DNA of 39,823 bases from an uncultured Mailhella sp. (GCA_944324085.1 CALUUX010000061.1:1-39823), one strand, 5' to 3'. Positions 24,687 through 32,894 are shown, counted from the first letter of the stretch. Notes: generated by a model not told the origin, from the letters alone. Translations and numbers: made by a program.

Positions 24687-25660
24687 CAGGCGACTCCCAG
24701 CGTGCGCATCATGGTCAGATCGGCCTCAAACGCCGCGCCGGACGTGGTAAGGTAATCCCCGGTCATCATGCCGTTGGCTCCGGCCGCGTACAGCCAGCTC
24801 TGCCACTCGCCGAGCACATGCGATCGGCCTCCGGCGATGAGCAGATCCTTGGAAGGATTCATGATTCTGAACAGCGCGACGGCGCGCAACGCCTCCTCGG
24901 GCGCAAGACGAGGCATATTCTCAAGGCGCGTTCCCTTGATGGCGTTCAAAAAGTTCAGCGGGATGGAATCCACGTCCAGTTCAGCGAGCGTCCAGGCCAG
25001 CTCCGCGCGCTGCTCAAGGCTCTCCCCCAGCCCGATAATGCCTCCGGAACACACTTCCATGCCGGCCGCTCGGGCCACGCGCAGACTCTCCACATCCTTT
25101 GCATATAAATGCGTGGTGCAGATGCGCGGAAAAAAGCTCTCCGCGGTTTCCAAATTATGATGATAGCGCGTTATGCCCGCGTCGCGATAACGGGCGGCGC
25201 GCTCCGGCGTCAGTATCCCCAGCGAACCGCACACGCTCATGCCCGTTTCCCGGATTATGCGCCTCACGGCGCGGCACAGAGGCTCCACGTCGTCCTCGCC
25301 AAGCATGGTTCCGCTCACTACCAGACTGAACCTTTTCGTTCCGTGGCTCGCGGCAAGCTCCGCCTTGCGCAAAAGCGTGTCCTGATCCACAAAAGGATAG
25401 ACAGGCGCGCCGGTTTCATGATGTGCTGACTGAGCGCAGAACGCGCAGTTCTCCGGACAGCGGCCGGATTTGGCGTTGACGATGCCGCAGTTGAAAAAGG
25501 ACGGCGCGCGAACGGCGCGAACGGTTCCCGCAACGGACAGCATGTCCAGCGTGGAAGAAGACGGAAGACGAAGAAATTCCTCCGCTTCGCGGCGGGAAAG
25601 CAGCGGGCCGCTTACGGACTCGCCAAGACGATGAAGAATGACGGAAAGAAGAGCGTCCAT
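24686..25660 (-). CDS. bioB: biotin synthase
   Basis: A 324-residue radical-SAM enzyme inserting sulfur into dethiobiotin. The SAM-cluster motif CPENCAFCAQS lies near residues 67-77, preceded by NAKSGR. Residues for the second cluster follow, including the SLVVSGT, GILTPE, YHHNLETAESFF and EVCSGGIIGLGE blocks; the Arg-containing SPLNFLNxIxGT segment appears as SIPLNFLNAIKGT. The frame is open upstream through the birA intergenic region, but the ATG at 25660 gives the family N-terminus. First gene of the bioB-bioDA-transporter operon, repressible through the operator at 25717-25752. Confidence 0.95.
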   Translation of the reverse strand: MDALLSVILHRLGESVSGPLLSRREAEEFLRLPSSSTLDMLSVAGTVRAVRAPSFFNCGIVNAKSGRCPENCAFCAQSAHHETGAPVYPFVDQDTLLRKAELAASHGTKRFSLVVSGTMLGEDDVEPLCRAVRRIIRETGMSVCGSLGILTPERAARYRDAGITRYHHNLETAESFFPRICTTHLYAKDVESLRVARAAGMEVCSGGIIGLGESLEQRAELAWTLAELDVDSIPLNFLNAIKGTRLENMPRLAPEEALRAVALFRIMNPSKDLLIAGGRSHVLGEWQSWLYAAGANGMMTGDYLTTSGAAFEADLTMMRTLGVA

Positions 25661-25695
25661 ATTCTGGCCTGCCTTGCTGAGATGAAAGATTTCTT

Positions 25696-25723
25696 CTTGT
25701 ACCGTCGCGATAAAATATGTCAA
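25696..25723 (-). promoter_or_regulatory. probable bioB promoter
   Basis: Minus strand TTGACA (25723-25718), 16-base spacer, TACAAG (25701-25696). The -35 lies inside one arm of the BirA-like operator, so operator occupancy would block it. Confidence 0.55.
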
Positions 25724-25752
25724 CTTAAATTTAACCAGTTTTAGGTTGACAA
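25717..25752. promoter_or_regulatory. BirA-type biotin operator between bioB and birA
   Basis: TGTCAAC (25718-25724) and GTTGACA (25745-25751) are 7-base complementary arms (nine with one mismatch) separated by 20 bases. BirA operators generally have such arms of type TTGTMAACC spaced 14-16 bases apart, and the gap becomes 16 when the arms are taken as TGTCAACYT/AGGTTGACA. Position in the bioB-birA divergent gap supports the call. Confidence 0.75.
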
Positions 25753-25780
25753 TTACAGTTTCTCTCCACGGGGGAACGCC

Positions 25781-26575
25781 ATGACGCGAGATGAAATTCC
25801 CATGAGGGACAGGATTCTGGACAGAATCGTGGAAAACGGTCAGGAACGCTGGATTTCCGGGGAAACGCTTTCCCGCGAGTTCGGCATCAGCCGGGCGGCG
25901 GTCAGCAAGCACGTCATGAGCCTGCGCGATGAGGGGCACATCATAGAATCCGTGCCGAGGCGGGGATATCGACTCATTTCAAGGGCTGACCCGTGGGCCG
26001 GCGACGACGCGCGCGAAGGACTGCGCACCGCCGTGCTGGGACAGACGGAATGGATCTGGCTCAAGGAAACGGATTCCACCAATCAGGTCGCGGCACTGGA
26101 AGCGTTGCAGGGCGCAAACGAAGGCGTGGTGGTTGTGGCCCGCAGACAAAACGAGGGACGGGGCAGCAAAGGTCATCGCTGGATCAATCTTCCGGGGAGT
26201 CTCTGTTTTTCCGTCATCACGAAACCGCGCCTGTCCCCGGAGCGTCTGCCATCTCTGCCGCAACTGGTCATGGAAGCCTGCGCGCGGGCCATAGAAAAAA
26301 GCTGCGGCCTGTCGCTCGAACGCCGACTGCCCAACGATCTTTTTCTCAACGGACGCAAGGTGGTGGGCATTCTTGTGGAGAGCATGTTCCACAACGCGGA
26401 CTTGCAATGGGCCGTAGTGGGCATTGGCGTCAACGTGAACGTGCCGAAGGAAGCCATTCCTCCGGAACTGACCGGCATAGCCTCCTCGCTGTACGCGGAG
26501 ACGGGAACGGCGTTCAGCGTGACCAGCCTTCTGCGGCACACGCTCGAAGAGCTGGAAGACGTTCTGAAAGCGTGA
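25781..26575 (+). CDS. birA: BirA bifunctional biotin-protein ligase / biotin repressor
   Basis: A 264-residue protein with both BirA functions. Residues about 8-68 are a winged helix-turn-helix (ISGETLSREFGISRAAVSKHVMSL), so this is the repressor-type BirA. The catalytic domain has KETDSTNQVA, the biotinoyl-AMP loop RRQNEGRGSKGHRW (usual GRGRRGRxW, here with Ser-Lys and His), RRLPNDLFLNGRKVVGILVE and VVGIGVNVN. The C-terminal small domain is short. It activates biotin, biotinylates carboxylase carrier proteins and, as biotinyl-AMP complex, represses bioB. A GGGGGAA site precedes the ATG. It is divergent from the genes it is expected to control. Confidence 0.94.
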   Translation: MTRDEIPMRDRILDRIVENGQERWISGETLSREFGISRAAVSKHVMSLRDEGHIIESVPRRGYRLISRADPWAGDDAREGLRTAVLGQTEWIWLKETDSTNQVAALEALQGANEGVVVVARRQNEGRGSKGHRWINLPGSLCFSVITKPRLSPERLPSLPQLVMEACARAIEKSCGLSLERRLPNDLFLNGRKVVGILVESMFHNADLQWAVVGIGVNVNVPKEAIPPELTGIASSLYAETGTAFSVTSLLRHTLEELEDVLKA

Positions 26576-26627
26576 AGGCTCAACGACGTCGGCTCGTATC
26601 GGAAAAACGCCGGTTCCCAAATAAAGA

Positions 26628-26656
26628 AAGGAGCCCGCAGGCTCCCTTCGTTTTCC
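26628..26656 (+). terminator. terminator after birA
   Basis: AAGGAGCC-CGCA-GGCTCCCTT hairpin (one bulge) followed by CGTTTTCC. Confidence 0.6.
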
Positions 26657-26711
26657 ACGCGCCATTATGACGCGACGCGTGGAGGAAAAGGCTCGCCGCC
26701 TCTTCCCGGCG

Positions 26712-27458
26712 TCAGCAGTAGTATTCGTTTTCCCGCCTGACCTTGAGCTTTTCGGTAAAGGCCTCAGCAAAGGAACGGTAGGCTTCAGTATTCATATTCT
26801 TCGCGCCCTTGGGACAGCGGCGTATGCAGCGGAAGCAGGAAAGACAGGTATCCGCGATGGTGACGCAATCGTCGGCAATGGCGCCCACGGGGCACGATTT
26901 CACGCACAGTCCGCAGCGCACGCAGGCGTCGGAGGTCAGGGGGCGGAACTTTCCTCCGTTGCCGCCATCCCGGTACGGCCTGTTGCCTGGAACGGCGACG
27001 TCCGGCGCGTTTTCTCCGCGGGAGAGAGCGCGAACGACAAATTCTCCGTCAGCCGCAAGGTCACGTTCGTCAGGACGATCCGTCTGAATCTCGCCGAAGG
27101 TGTGCCGTCCCACCAGAGCCGCCGCGCCCACAACGTCAAATCCCTGCGCTTTCGCCGTATCCGCGAGTTCAAGAAGGGCGTCGTCGTAATGACGGTTGCC
27201 GTACGTGACGACCACCACGCACGAAGTTCCCTCGCCTCGCAGGCCGGCCAGACGCTCCCGCGCCACCGCAGGGATGCGCCCTCCGTACACCGGCGCGCCC
27301 AGAATCACGATATCGTCCTTGCCGAAACGGCGGACGGGCGACCAGTCGCGCGTCAGATCCACGGCTTCGCTGAAACCGCCGAGCCGCTGCGCCATGGCCT
27401 CAAGACTTTTCTGCGTGTTCCCGGTGGGGGAAAAGTATACAAGCGTCACCTTTTTCAT
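26712..27458 (-). CDS. EFR1-type flavodoxin-ferredoxin fusion protein
   Basis: A 248-residue electron-transfer protein. The N-terminal flavodoxin-like domain has the FMN phosphate loop SPTGNTQKS at 10-18 and GAPVYGGRIP near 54-63. The C-terminal domain binds two 4Fe-4S clusters through C179, C182, C185, C189 and C205, C208, C211, C215. Proteins of this architecture are common in anaerobes and are called EFR1-family ferrodoxins; their partners are generally unknown. The start at 27458 has GGGAG upstream; an ATG ten codons earlier is less well placed. Monocistronic, with no functional link to neighbours visible. Confidence 0.88.
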   Translation of the reverse strand: MKKVTLVYFSPTGNTQKSLEAMAQRLGGFSEAVDLTRDWSPVRRFGKDDIVILGAPVYGGRIPAVARERLAGLRGEGTSCVVVVTYGNRHYDDALLELADTAKAQGFDVVGAAALVGRHTFGEIQTDRPDERDLAADGEFVVRALSRGENAPDVAVPGNRPYRDGGNGGKFRPLTSDACVRCGLCVKSCPVGAIADDCVTIADTCLSCFRCIRRCPKGAKNMNTEAYRSFAEAFTEKLKVRRENEYYC

Positions 27459-27561
27459 ATCTGCGCTCTCCCGATTGTTCCGTTGCATGAAAACGCCGCA
27501 TCCGGGACAGTCCCGAAAACACGAACGGCAGATACCAGATTAGCCGACGCGTTCCGCTCTT

Positions 27562-28302
27562 TCAAGCGTCGATACGCGCTCCGTTGAAATCTCTCTTTCC
27601 CGGCCACCGTTTTCGCTCCAGCGCGGGAAGAAGGACGCGCTCCGCCAGAAGCGTCAGCAGAATGTTCATCTGCCAGGCGAGAAGCATGCTCATGATCGTG
27701 TGGGAAAGAAAATGTTCTCCGCGCAGCATCTGATAAAGGCCCATGATCCAGCCAACGCTCAACGCCAGAACCAGCGCAACGACGCGCCTCCTGCGATCAG
27801 CGACGCAGAAAAACGCCATGGTCAGCGCGAAACCGCCCGACGCGTGTCCGCCCGGAAAACAGCGACCGCCGGAAACGCCGGAAAATATCATGGAAAGATG
27901 CCGATACGCGGCCGAGCCCCCGAACTCTGCCAGCTGCTTTGGACAGTACACGCCCGTAACGGCCTTAAGCGCGGACACCAGCAGCGGCGTGGCCGCGCAG
28001 GAAAGCGCCATGAGAAGCCCTGTCCTCATCCACGACCTTCTGCCGAGAACGAAGCCGCAGATCAACAAAAACACGGAACAGACGCCGACGACCGCCACGC
28101 CCCCCTTCATGCCGTCATAGAACAACCAGCGCCACGCGCGGTGAGCGGCGGGATCAATCAACCATGCGTGACGCGCGACGTCATACCAGCTCCGCTGAAC
28201 GATCATATCCAAGCTCGTCCAGCTTTCCAGATACACCGTCGCCGCCATGAGCAAAAGGCACGCCGCGCTCTGCGCCCACGCGGAACGCAGGGAAAGCCTC
28301 AT
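27562..28302 (-). CDS. PAP2-superfamily membrane phosphatase, variant active site
   Basis: A 246-residue membrane phosphatase with about six helices. Phosphatase motif 1 is K113-x6-C120-P121 (KAVTGVYCP) instead of KX6RP. Motif 2 is PGGH at 150-153 instead of PSGH. Motif 3 is R194-x6-H201 (RGEHFLSH) with Ser where Asp normally follows. This variant set, with HASGGF, recalls a separate PAP2 branch (COG3907-like); relatives remove phosphates from lipids such as lipid A or undecaprenyl-PP. Its start overlaps the histidine kinase stop by four bases (ATGA), so it is the output gene of the two-component operon. A lipid A 1-phosphatase-like role is inferred from context. Confidence 0.85.
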   Translation of the reverse strand: MRLSLRSAWAQSAACLLLMAATVYLESWTSLDMIVQRSWYDVARHAWLIDPAAHRAWRWLFYDGMKGGVAVVGVCSVFLLICGFVLGRRSWMRTGLLMALSCAATPLLVSALKAVTGVYCPKQLAEFGGSAAYRHLSMIFSGVSGGRCFPGGHASGGFALTMAFFCVADRRRRVVALVLALSVGWIMGLYQMLRGEHFLSHTIMSMLLAWQMNILLTLLAERVLLPALERKRWPGKRDFNGARIDA

Positions 28303-29378
28303 ACCGTCTCCTTGTTCGGCGCAAGCGGCAGTTCCATGATCACGGACAGCCCGCCTTCCGCTCTGTTCTCCGCCCAGATCCGGCCATGGTGCGCCCTCAC
28401 CGCGCTTTCAGAAATGGAAAGTCCCATACCCGTTCCCCCGCTCGCGCGCTGTCTTGAAGCGTCCACGCGGAAAAACGGACGGAATATCTGCTTCAACGCG
28501 CTTTCAGGCACGCCGGGTCCGTTGTCCTCCACCGTGACGCGGCACACGCCGTCCACGGCGCGCATGCTCACCACGATCTTGCCGTCATCCGGCGTGTAGC
28601 GCAACGCGTTGCGCAACACGTTTTCCACCGCATGGCGCAGCATTTCCCCGTTGCCGAACAAAACCAGGCTGTCCGGCAAATCGTCCTTCACCTCGCAGCC
28701 GCGCACGCTGCCCTCAAAGCGCACGTCGTCCGCAACTTCGCGGACAAGCGCGGCCATGTCCAGACAGCCGAAAGGCTGCACGCGCGCCTCCATGCGGGAA
28801 TATTCCAGAATACTGCCGATGAGAGCTTCCATGCGTTCCGTCTCAAGGCTGAGTCTGTCCAGAAATTCCGGCGGAACCTGCTGACGCCGCAGAAGCTCCA
28901 CGGAGACGGAAAGCCGCGTCAACGGCGAACGCAATTCATGAGAAACGGCGGCGAGCAATTCCTTTTCCCGCGCAATTTCCTGTTCCCGCTGTTCGGCCAT
29001 GATGTTGAACGCCCGCGCCAGCAAACCGAGTTCATCCTGCCGTCCCGTCATTTCCGGCGCGATGCGGGCCGAACGTTCTCCGGCGGCGAGGCGGTAAATG
29101 ACCGACGTGAAATGTCCTATGACGCGCTTGAGAAAACTGATGAGCACAAAACATTCCGCGGCCGCCACAATAAGCGTGAACGTCGTCCACAGAATGATGT
29201 TCTGAACGTGGGAAAGCATCTGGCCGCTGCCGTTCAGCAGAATGTCGCTGACGATATGCTCGCCGGTTTCCCCCAGAAAGGCAAACGCTCCTATGAAGAG
29301 TATGCCGCCAATGTACAGTCGACGGAACAGCGGCTGAGATCTCCAGAAAGCGGCGACGCGTCCGCACACGTTTTTCAT
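28299..29378 (-). CDS. two-component sensor histidine kinase
   Basis: A 359-residue inner-membrane kinase. Two helices, at about 21-38 and 59-82, enclose a periplasmic loop of only about 20 residues. A HAMP segment follows (about 83-135), then the DHp helix with phospho-acceptor H147 (AAVSHELRSPLTRL), and an ATPase domain with the N-box ENVLRNALRYT, DNGPGVP and GGTGMGLSI. The tiny periplasmic part suggests it senses a membrane-associated signal, as CreC- or PmrB-like short sensors do. It overlaps the regulator stop and the PAP2 start by four bases each, so the three are translated together. Confidence 0.93.
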   Translation of the reverse strand: MKNVCGRVAAFWRSQPLFRRLYIGGILFIGAFAFLGETGEHIVSDILLNGSGQMLSHVQNIILWTTFTLIVAAAECFVLISFLKRVIGHFTSVIYRLAAGERSARIAPEMTGRQDELGLLARAFNIMAEQREQEIAREKELLAAVSHELRSPLTRLSVSVELLRRQQVPPEFLDRLSLETERMEALIGSILEYSRMEARVQPFGCLDMAALVREVADDVRFEGSVRGCEVKDDLPDSLVLFGNGEMLRHAVENVLRNALRYTPDDGKIVVSMRAVDGVCRVTVEDNGPGVPESALKQIFRPFFRVDASRQRASGGTGMGLSISESAVRAHHGRIWAENRAEGGLSVIMELPLAPNKETV

Positions 29379-30067
29379 GATCGCTCTTCCGAACGGACCA
29401 CATACATGTAGCCCGCGCCCCGTATGCTGCGGATGCGCTCCGAACCGTCGGGATACGGCCCGAGCTTGCGACGCACGCGGCTGATTTGCATATCAAGGCC
29501 GCGCTCCATGGGCATAGCGTCCCGCCCGAACACCGAACGGCTGAGCTCGTCCCGCGAAACAACCTTGCCGGGAGACGAAAGAAGCGCGCGAAGCACCCGG
29601 TATTCCTGTCCGCTCAACGACACTTCCTCATTGCCTTTCCACGCCTTCATGGCACCGTCGTCCAGACGCAGATCGCCGGTTTTCTCCCCGGATTCAGGCC
29701 GGGAACGACGCATGACCGCGCGGATGCGGGAAAGAAGCTCGCGCGGATTGAAGGGCTTGGGCAGATAATCGTCCGCGCCGAGATCCAGACCGCGCACCAT
29801 GTCGCTGGCGTCTCCCCGAGCCGTGAGCATGATGACCGGAAGTTTTTCCAGCTGCGCGTCCTTACGCATAGCGCGGAGCACCTCAAAACCGTTTCGTTCC
29901 GGCAGCATGACGTCAAGAATGACCATGTCGGGCCGATCTTCCTTCATGGACGCCAGACCAGACCGTCCATCATAGGAAAAACGACAGACAATGCCTTCCG
30001 GTTGAAAATAATCCTCCAGCAGATGACAAAGCTCCTTGTCATCATCAATAATCAATATGCGAATCAT
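29375..30067 (-). CDS. OmpR-family response regulator
   Basis: A 230-residue regulator. The receiver domain has acidic DDD at 8-10, phospho-acceptor D52 (ILDVMLP), the Thr of MLTARG and Lys of YLPKPFNP. The C-terminal winged helix has GQEYRVLRALLSSPGKVVSRDEL and the end motif IRSIRGAGYMYV. The start at 30067 has GGGGGAA upstream. It is cognate to the overlapping kinase gene. OmpR-family dimers bind direct repeats at 10-11 base spacing, and three GTTAC-N5-GTTAC repeats lie in the divergent gap immediately upstream, suggesting control of this operon and of the LtaS-like gene. Confidence 0.94.
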   Translation of the reverse strand: MIRILIIDDDKELCHLLEDYFQPEGIVCRFSYDGRSGLASMKEDRPDMVILDVMLPERNGFEVLRAMRKDAQLEKLPVIMLTARGDASDMVRGLDLGADDYLPKPFNPRELLSRIRAVMRRSRPESGEKTGDLRLDDGAMKAWKGNEEVSLSGQEYRVLRALLSSPGKVVSRDELSRSVFGRDAMPMERGLDMQISRVRRKLGPYPDGSERIRSIRGAGYMYVVRSEERS

Positions 30068-30211
30068 GGCTTTTCCCCCGCCCTGCACCAACGACGCCGC
30101 AAATGTTCGCACCCGGAAACGCCGTCCGGGCCCGGACGGCACGGACGCTTCGTCCTTCACTTTTCCCTGTACCACCTCATCCAGCCCGGCGGCAACGTCG
30201 GAACCGGCGAT

Positions 30212-30226
30212 GTTACGCTTCGTTAC
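30212..30226. promoter_or_regulatory. direct-repeat box 1 (GTTAC-N5-GTTAC)
   Basis: GTTACGCTTCGTTAC: two half-sites with 10-base period, 145 bases before the response regulator start; candidate for autoregulation. Confidence 0.65.
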
Positions 30227-30286
30227 ACTGTAAAAAAAGCTGACGTAAAAATTTTATCACGTCTAGAGAAAAATTTCCCATTTTTC

Positions 30287-30301
30287 GTTACACTCCGTTA
30301 C
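30287..30301. promoter_or_regulatory. direct-repeat box 2 (GTTAC-N5-GTTAC)
   Basis: GTTACACTCCGTTAC, same spacing as box 1. It ends 59 bases upstream of the TATAAT at 30361. Confidence 0.65.
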
Positions 30302-30360
30302 ATTCGGAAAAATTTTTCGTCTTTTCCCCAACATCTGTCCTGATTTATCCTTCAACAGCG

Positions 30361-30366
30361 TATAAT
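30361..30366 (+). promoter_or_regulatory. TATAAT -10 element upstream of the LtaS-like gene
   Basis: A perfect -10 hexamer with no good -35 (TCCTGA at 17 bases), as is usual for activator-dependent promoters. Box 2 is upstream and box 3 downstream of it. Confidence 0.4.
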
Positions 30367-30396
30367 TTATTGAAGCGATGTGATTTATCTCCCCTC

Positions 30397-30411
30397 GTTA
30401 CGTTTTGTTAC
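30397..30411. promoter_or_regulatory. direct-repeat box 3 (GTTAC-N5-GTTAC)
   Basis: GTTACGTTTTGTTAC, same spacing. It ends 33 bases before TATAGT (30445-30450), placing it around -46 to -60 for a start near 30457, a normal activation position for OmpR-family regulators. Confidence 0.65.
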
Positions 30412-30444
30412 ACCGATATCTCTGTCAGAGACTCCATTTACATC

Positions 30445-30450
30445 TATAGT
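30445..30450 (+). promoter_or_regulatory. TATAGT -10 element closest to the LtaS-like gene
   Basis: Matches 5 of 6 of TATAAT; no clear -35. Transcription would start about 27 bases before the ATG at 30484, leaving room for the AGGAGA ribosome site. Confidence 0.4.
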
Positions 30451-30483
30451 CGGATCCATCACTTCCCTACAGGAGAGTCTCTC

Positions 30484-32385
30484 ATGCTTCGCTTCAGAAA
30501 CGCCCGCGGCTGCTTTCTCGGCCTGCTGCTTCTGCTCTGGCTGGCCGTCAACGCCGTTGTCAGAACCGCAATGCTCGTCATGGCGCATCGTTCTCTGCAA
30601 AGCTCATTCGACTGGCCGACCACGATCGCCATCTATTTTCGCGGAGCCATCAACGACCTGTTTCCCTATTTTCTGCTGACGTTGCCGCTCATGATCTTTC
30701 TGCTGCTCAAACGGCAAATATGGGGCGGACGCTCAGGACGCGCCATCGCGTCCGCGGCGTTCTGGCTTTACGCCTGCGCCTTTCTCTTCGGGGCCGTGGC
30801 CGAAGCCCTGTTCTGGGACGAGTTCGGAAGCCGCTTCAACTTCATCGCCGTGGACTACCTCATCTACACCACGGAAGTAACCCGCAATCTGGTCGAATCC
30901 TATCCCCTGATTCCCCTTCTTTCCGCCGTAGCCGCCGGCGCGGCCCTGTTTTCCCTGCTGCTTCTGCGACCGTTCTGGAAACGCGCCCATCTGCCAGCGG
31001 GCCGCTCTCCCCTCCTGTTCGCCGCGTGCCTGGCCATGACCTGCGCCGCCTTTCTGTACACGCCCCTGACCTCGCCCGACAGACTGGAACGGGAACTTTC
31101 CGCCAACGGCGTATGGTCGTTGTTTTCCGCCTACAGACACAACGCGCTTGACTACCGCGAATTCTACCCCGTCGCGGACGACGCGCAGTGCGCCGCGCGA
31201 CTCAGGGAGGAACTGCGGGAGGACGGCACCCGTTTTCTGACGGAACAGCCCGCCGAGTGGCGACGCGACGTTGTCGCGTCAAGACCGAAATGGAAGCCCA
31301 ACGTCATTCAGATTGTCGTGGAAAGCCTGGGCAGCAATCTGCTCGGCAAAAACACGCCGAATCTGAACCGCATTATCGACAAAAGCCTCTTTCTTTCCCG
31401 TCTCATGGCCACGGGCACGCGCACGGTGCGCGGCATCGAAGCTCTTACCCTCTCTCTTCCTCCCACGCCCGGTTCATCCATCGTGCGCCGGCCGGATTGC
31501 GGAGAACTTTTTTCCATCGGCACCGTGTTTCGGGAAAAAGGCTACGACACAGCCTTCGTGTACGGCGGCTTCGGCTATTTCGACAACATGAACGCCTTCT
31601 TCTCCGGCAACGGCTTCCGCATTGTGGATCGTTCCGACATTCCCCGCGAAGACGTCACCTTCGCCAACGCCTGGGGCGTGTGCGACGAGGACCTCTTCCG
31701 CGCCGCCCTGCGCGACGCCGACGAAACCTGGCGACAAGGCCGTCCGTTTTACCAGTTCGTCCTCACCACCTCCAACCACCGTCCCTTCACCTATCCCAAC
31801 GGCAAAGTTTCCATTCCGTCCGGCTCGAGCCGAAGCGGCGCCGTGGCCTACACCGATTACGCCATAGGTGAATTCTTCCGGGAAGCGGCGAAAAAACCGT
31901 GGTTCCGCGACACCGTGTTCGTCATTTCCGGCGATCACACCTCCAGCGCGGCCGGGCATACCGACCTGCCTCCGGATCGCTACCATATTCCGGCCATCTT
32001 CTATTGCCCCGGCCGCATCGCCCCCGCCAAGGTCGACACGCTGTGCAGTCAGGCCGACATTCCCCCCACGCTGTTCGACCTTCTGGGCTGGTCCTACCGT
32101 TCAGGATTCTTTGGCCGCAGCGCGCTCCGCACAAAACCGGAAAACGGGCGCGCCTGGATAAGCACGTATCAGACACTGGGCAGACTCACCCCAAACTCCC
32201 TCGTGACGATGGAGCCCCTGCGCGAACCCTCCGTCGCTCCCTGGAACTTCTCCGGAACAAAGGAAGAAAGTCCGCTGGAACCCGACGTCGAGGATTCGCT
32301 CAAAAACGCCGCCATAGCCGACTACCAGATCGCTCACGACCTGTTCACCAGCGGAAGCTTGAAGGAAGAGGTCGTTCTGCGCTAA
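30484..32385 (+). CDS. LTA-synthase-family phosphoglycerol/phosphoethanolamine transferase-like protein
   Basis: A 633-residue membrane enzyme. Five hydrophobic helices occupy about 10-195. A periplasmic sulfatase-fold domain follows: metal ligand E280 (VVESLGSN), the nucleophile T314 (GTRTVRGIEAL), TPG at 328-330 and the metal pair ISGDHTSS in the C-terminal part. This is the pattern of LtaS and of the Gram-negative phosphoglycerol transferase OpgB. It would transfer a polar phospho-group from a phospholipid onto an envelope glycan or lipid A. The ATG at 30484 has AGGAGA upstream. Divergent from a two-component/PAP2 operon, it is probably part of the same envelope-remodelling response. The exact donor and acceptor are unknown. 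Confidence 0.88.
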   Translation: MLRFRNARGCFLGLLLLLWLAVNAVVRTAMLVMAHRSLQSSFDWPTTIAIYFRGAINDLFPYFLLTLPLMIFLLLKRQIWGGRSGRAIASAAFWLYACAFLFGAVAEALFWDEFGSRFNFIAVDYLIYTTEVTRNLVESYPLIPLLSAVAAGAALFSLLLLRPFWKRAHLPAGRSPLLFAACLAMTCAAFLYTPLTSPDRLERELSANGVWSLFSAYRHNALDYREFYPVADDAQCAARLREELREDGTRFLTEQPAEWRRDVVASRPKWKPNVIQIVVESLGSNLLGKNTPNLNRIIDKSLFLSRLMATGTRTVRGIEALTLSLPPTPGSSIVRRPDCGELFSIGTVFREKGYDTAFVYGGFGYFDNMNAFFSGNGFRIVDRSDIPREDVTFANAWGVCDEDLFRAALRDADETWRQGRPFYQFVLTTSNHRPFTYPNGKVSIPSGSSRSGAVAYTDYAIGEFFREAAKKPWFRDTVFVISGDHTSSAAGHTDLPPDRYHIPAIFYCPGRIAPAKVDTLCSQADIPPTLFDLLGWSYRSGFFGRSALRTKPENGRAWISTYQTLGRLTPNSLVTMEPLREPSVAPWNFSGTKEESPLEPDVEDSLKNAAIADYQIAHDLFTSGSLKEEVVLR

Positions 32386-32420
32386 ACTCTCAGCGCGAAC
32401 GGTCAATATCCCCCTTTTGC

Positions 32421-32445
32421 GGGCCGGAGAACTCCGGCCCTTTTT
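32421..32445 (+). terminator. intrinsic terminator after the LtaS-like gene
   Basis: GGGCCGGA-GAAC-TCCGGCCC followed by TTTTT: a textbook hairpin and U-tract. Confidence 0.95.
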
Positions 32446-32480
32446 CATGGTTCCGCATCATGCAAAGGACAACGAAAAAT

Positions 32481-32894
32481 ATGTGGCTCATTCTTGCGCT
32501 TCTTTCCGCCGTATTCGCGGCTCTCACGTCCATTCTGGCCAAGGTCGGCATAGAGGGCGTGGATTCCAACCTCGGCACCGCCATCCGCACGTTGGTGGTT
32601 TTCTTCATGGCCTGCGGCATGGCCTATGTCACCGGAGCCAAATGCAACCTGGCGGAGATCAGCGCGAAAACCTGGACGTTTCTCGTGCTTTCGGGACTCG
32701 CCACTGGAGCGTCGTGGCTGTGCTACTTCAAGGCACTGCAGATAGGTGACGTCTCCAAAGTGGCTCCCATCGACAAGACGAGCATCATTTTCACCATTAT
32801 CATGGCGGTGATCTTTCTTCACGAAGAGCTTACTCTGAAGGTCGCCGTCGGCGGCGCGCTCATCGCCGCGGGCACGCTCGTCATGGCGCTGTAG
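32481..32894 (+). CDS. single-domain EamA (DMT superfamily) transporter
   Basis: A 137-residue membrane protein with four to five helices forming one EamA domain (LSAVFAALTSILAKVGIEGVDSNLGTAIRT at the start, APIDKTSIIFTIIMAVIFLHEELT near the end). Full EamA transporters have two such domains, so this should act as a dimer. The family start MWLILALLSA favours ATG 32481, with AAAGGAC 10-11 bases upstream; ATG 32460 is an alternative adding seven residues. Substrate unknown. It follows the terminator at 32421-32445 and so must have its own promoter, not identified. Confidence 0.85.
   Translation: MWLILALLSAVFAALTSILAKVGIEGVDSNLGTAIRTLVVFFMACGMAYVTGAKCNLAEISAKTWTFLVLSGLATGASWLCYFKALQIGDVSKVAPIDKTSIIFTIIMAVIFLHEELTLKVAVGGALIAAGTLVMAL

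Larger units (their letters stand above)
30068..30483. other. 416-bp divergent regulatory region with response-regulator boxes
   Basis: No gene is seen. It holds three direct-repeat boxes (30212-30226, 30287-30301, 30397-30411), a perfect TATAAT at 30361-30366, a TATAGT at 30445-30450 and an AT-rich stretch around 30230-30325. Confidence 0.7.

Noticed and set aside
21543..24755. 1070-codon open frame on the plus strand
   Set aside because: It is antisense to bioDA and the SSS gene, Arg/His-rich without domain motifs, and produced by high GC third positions of the real genes.
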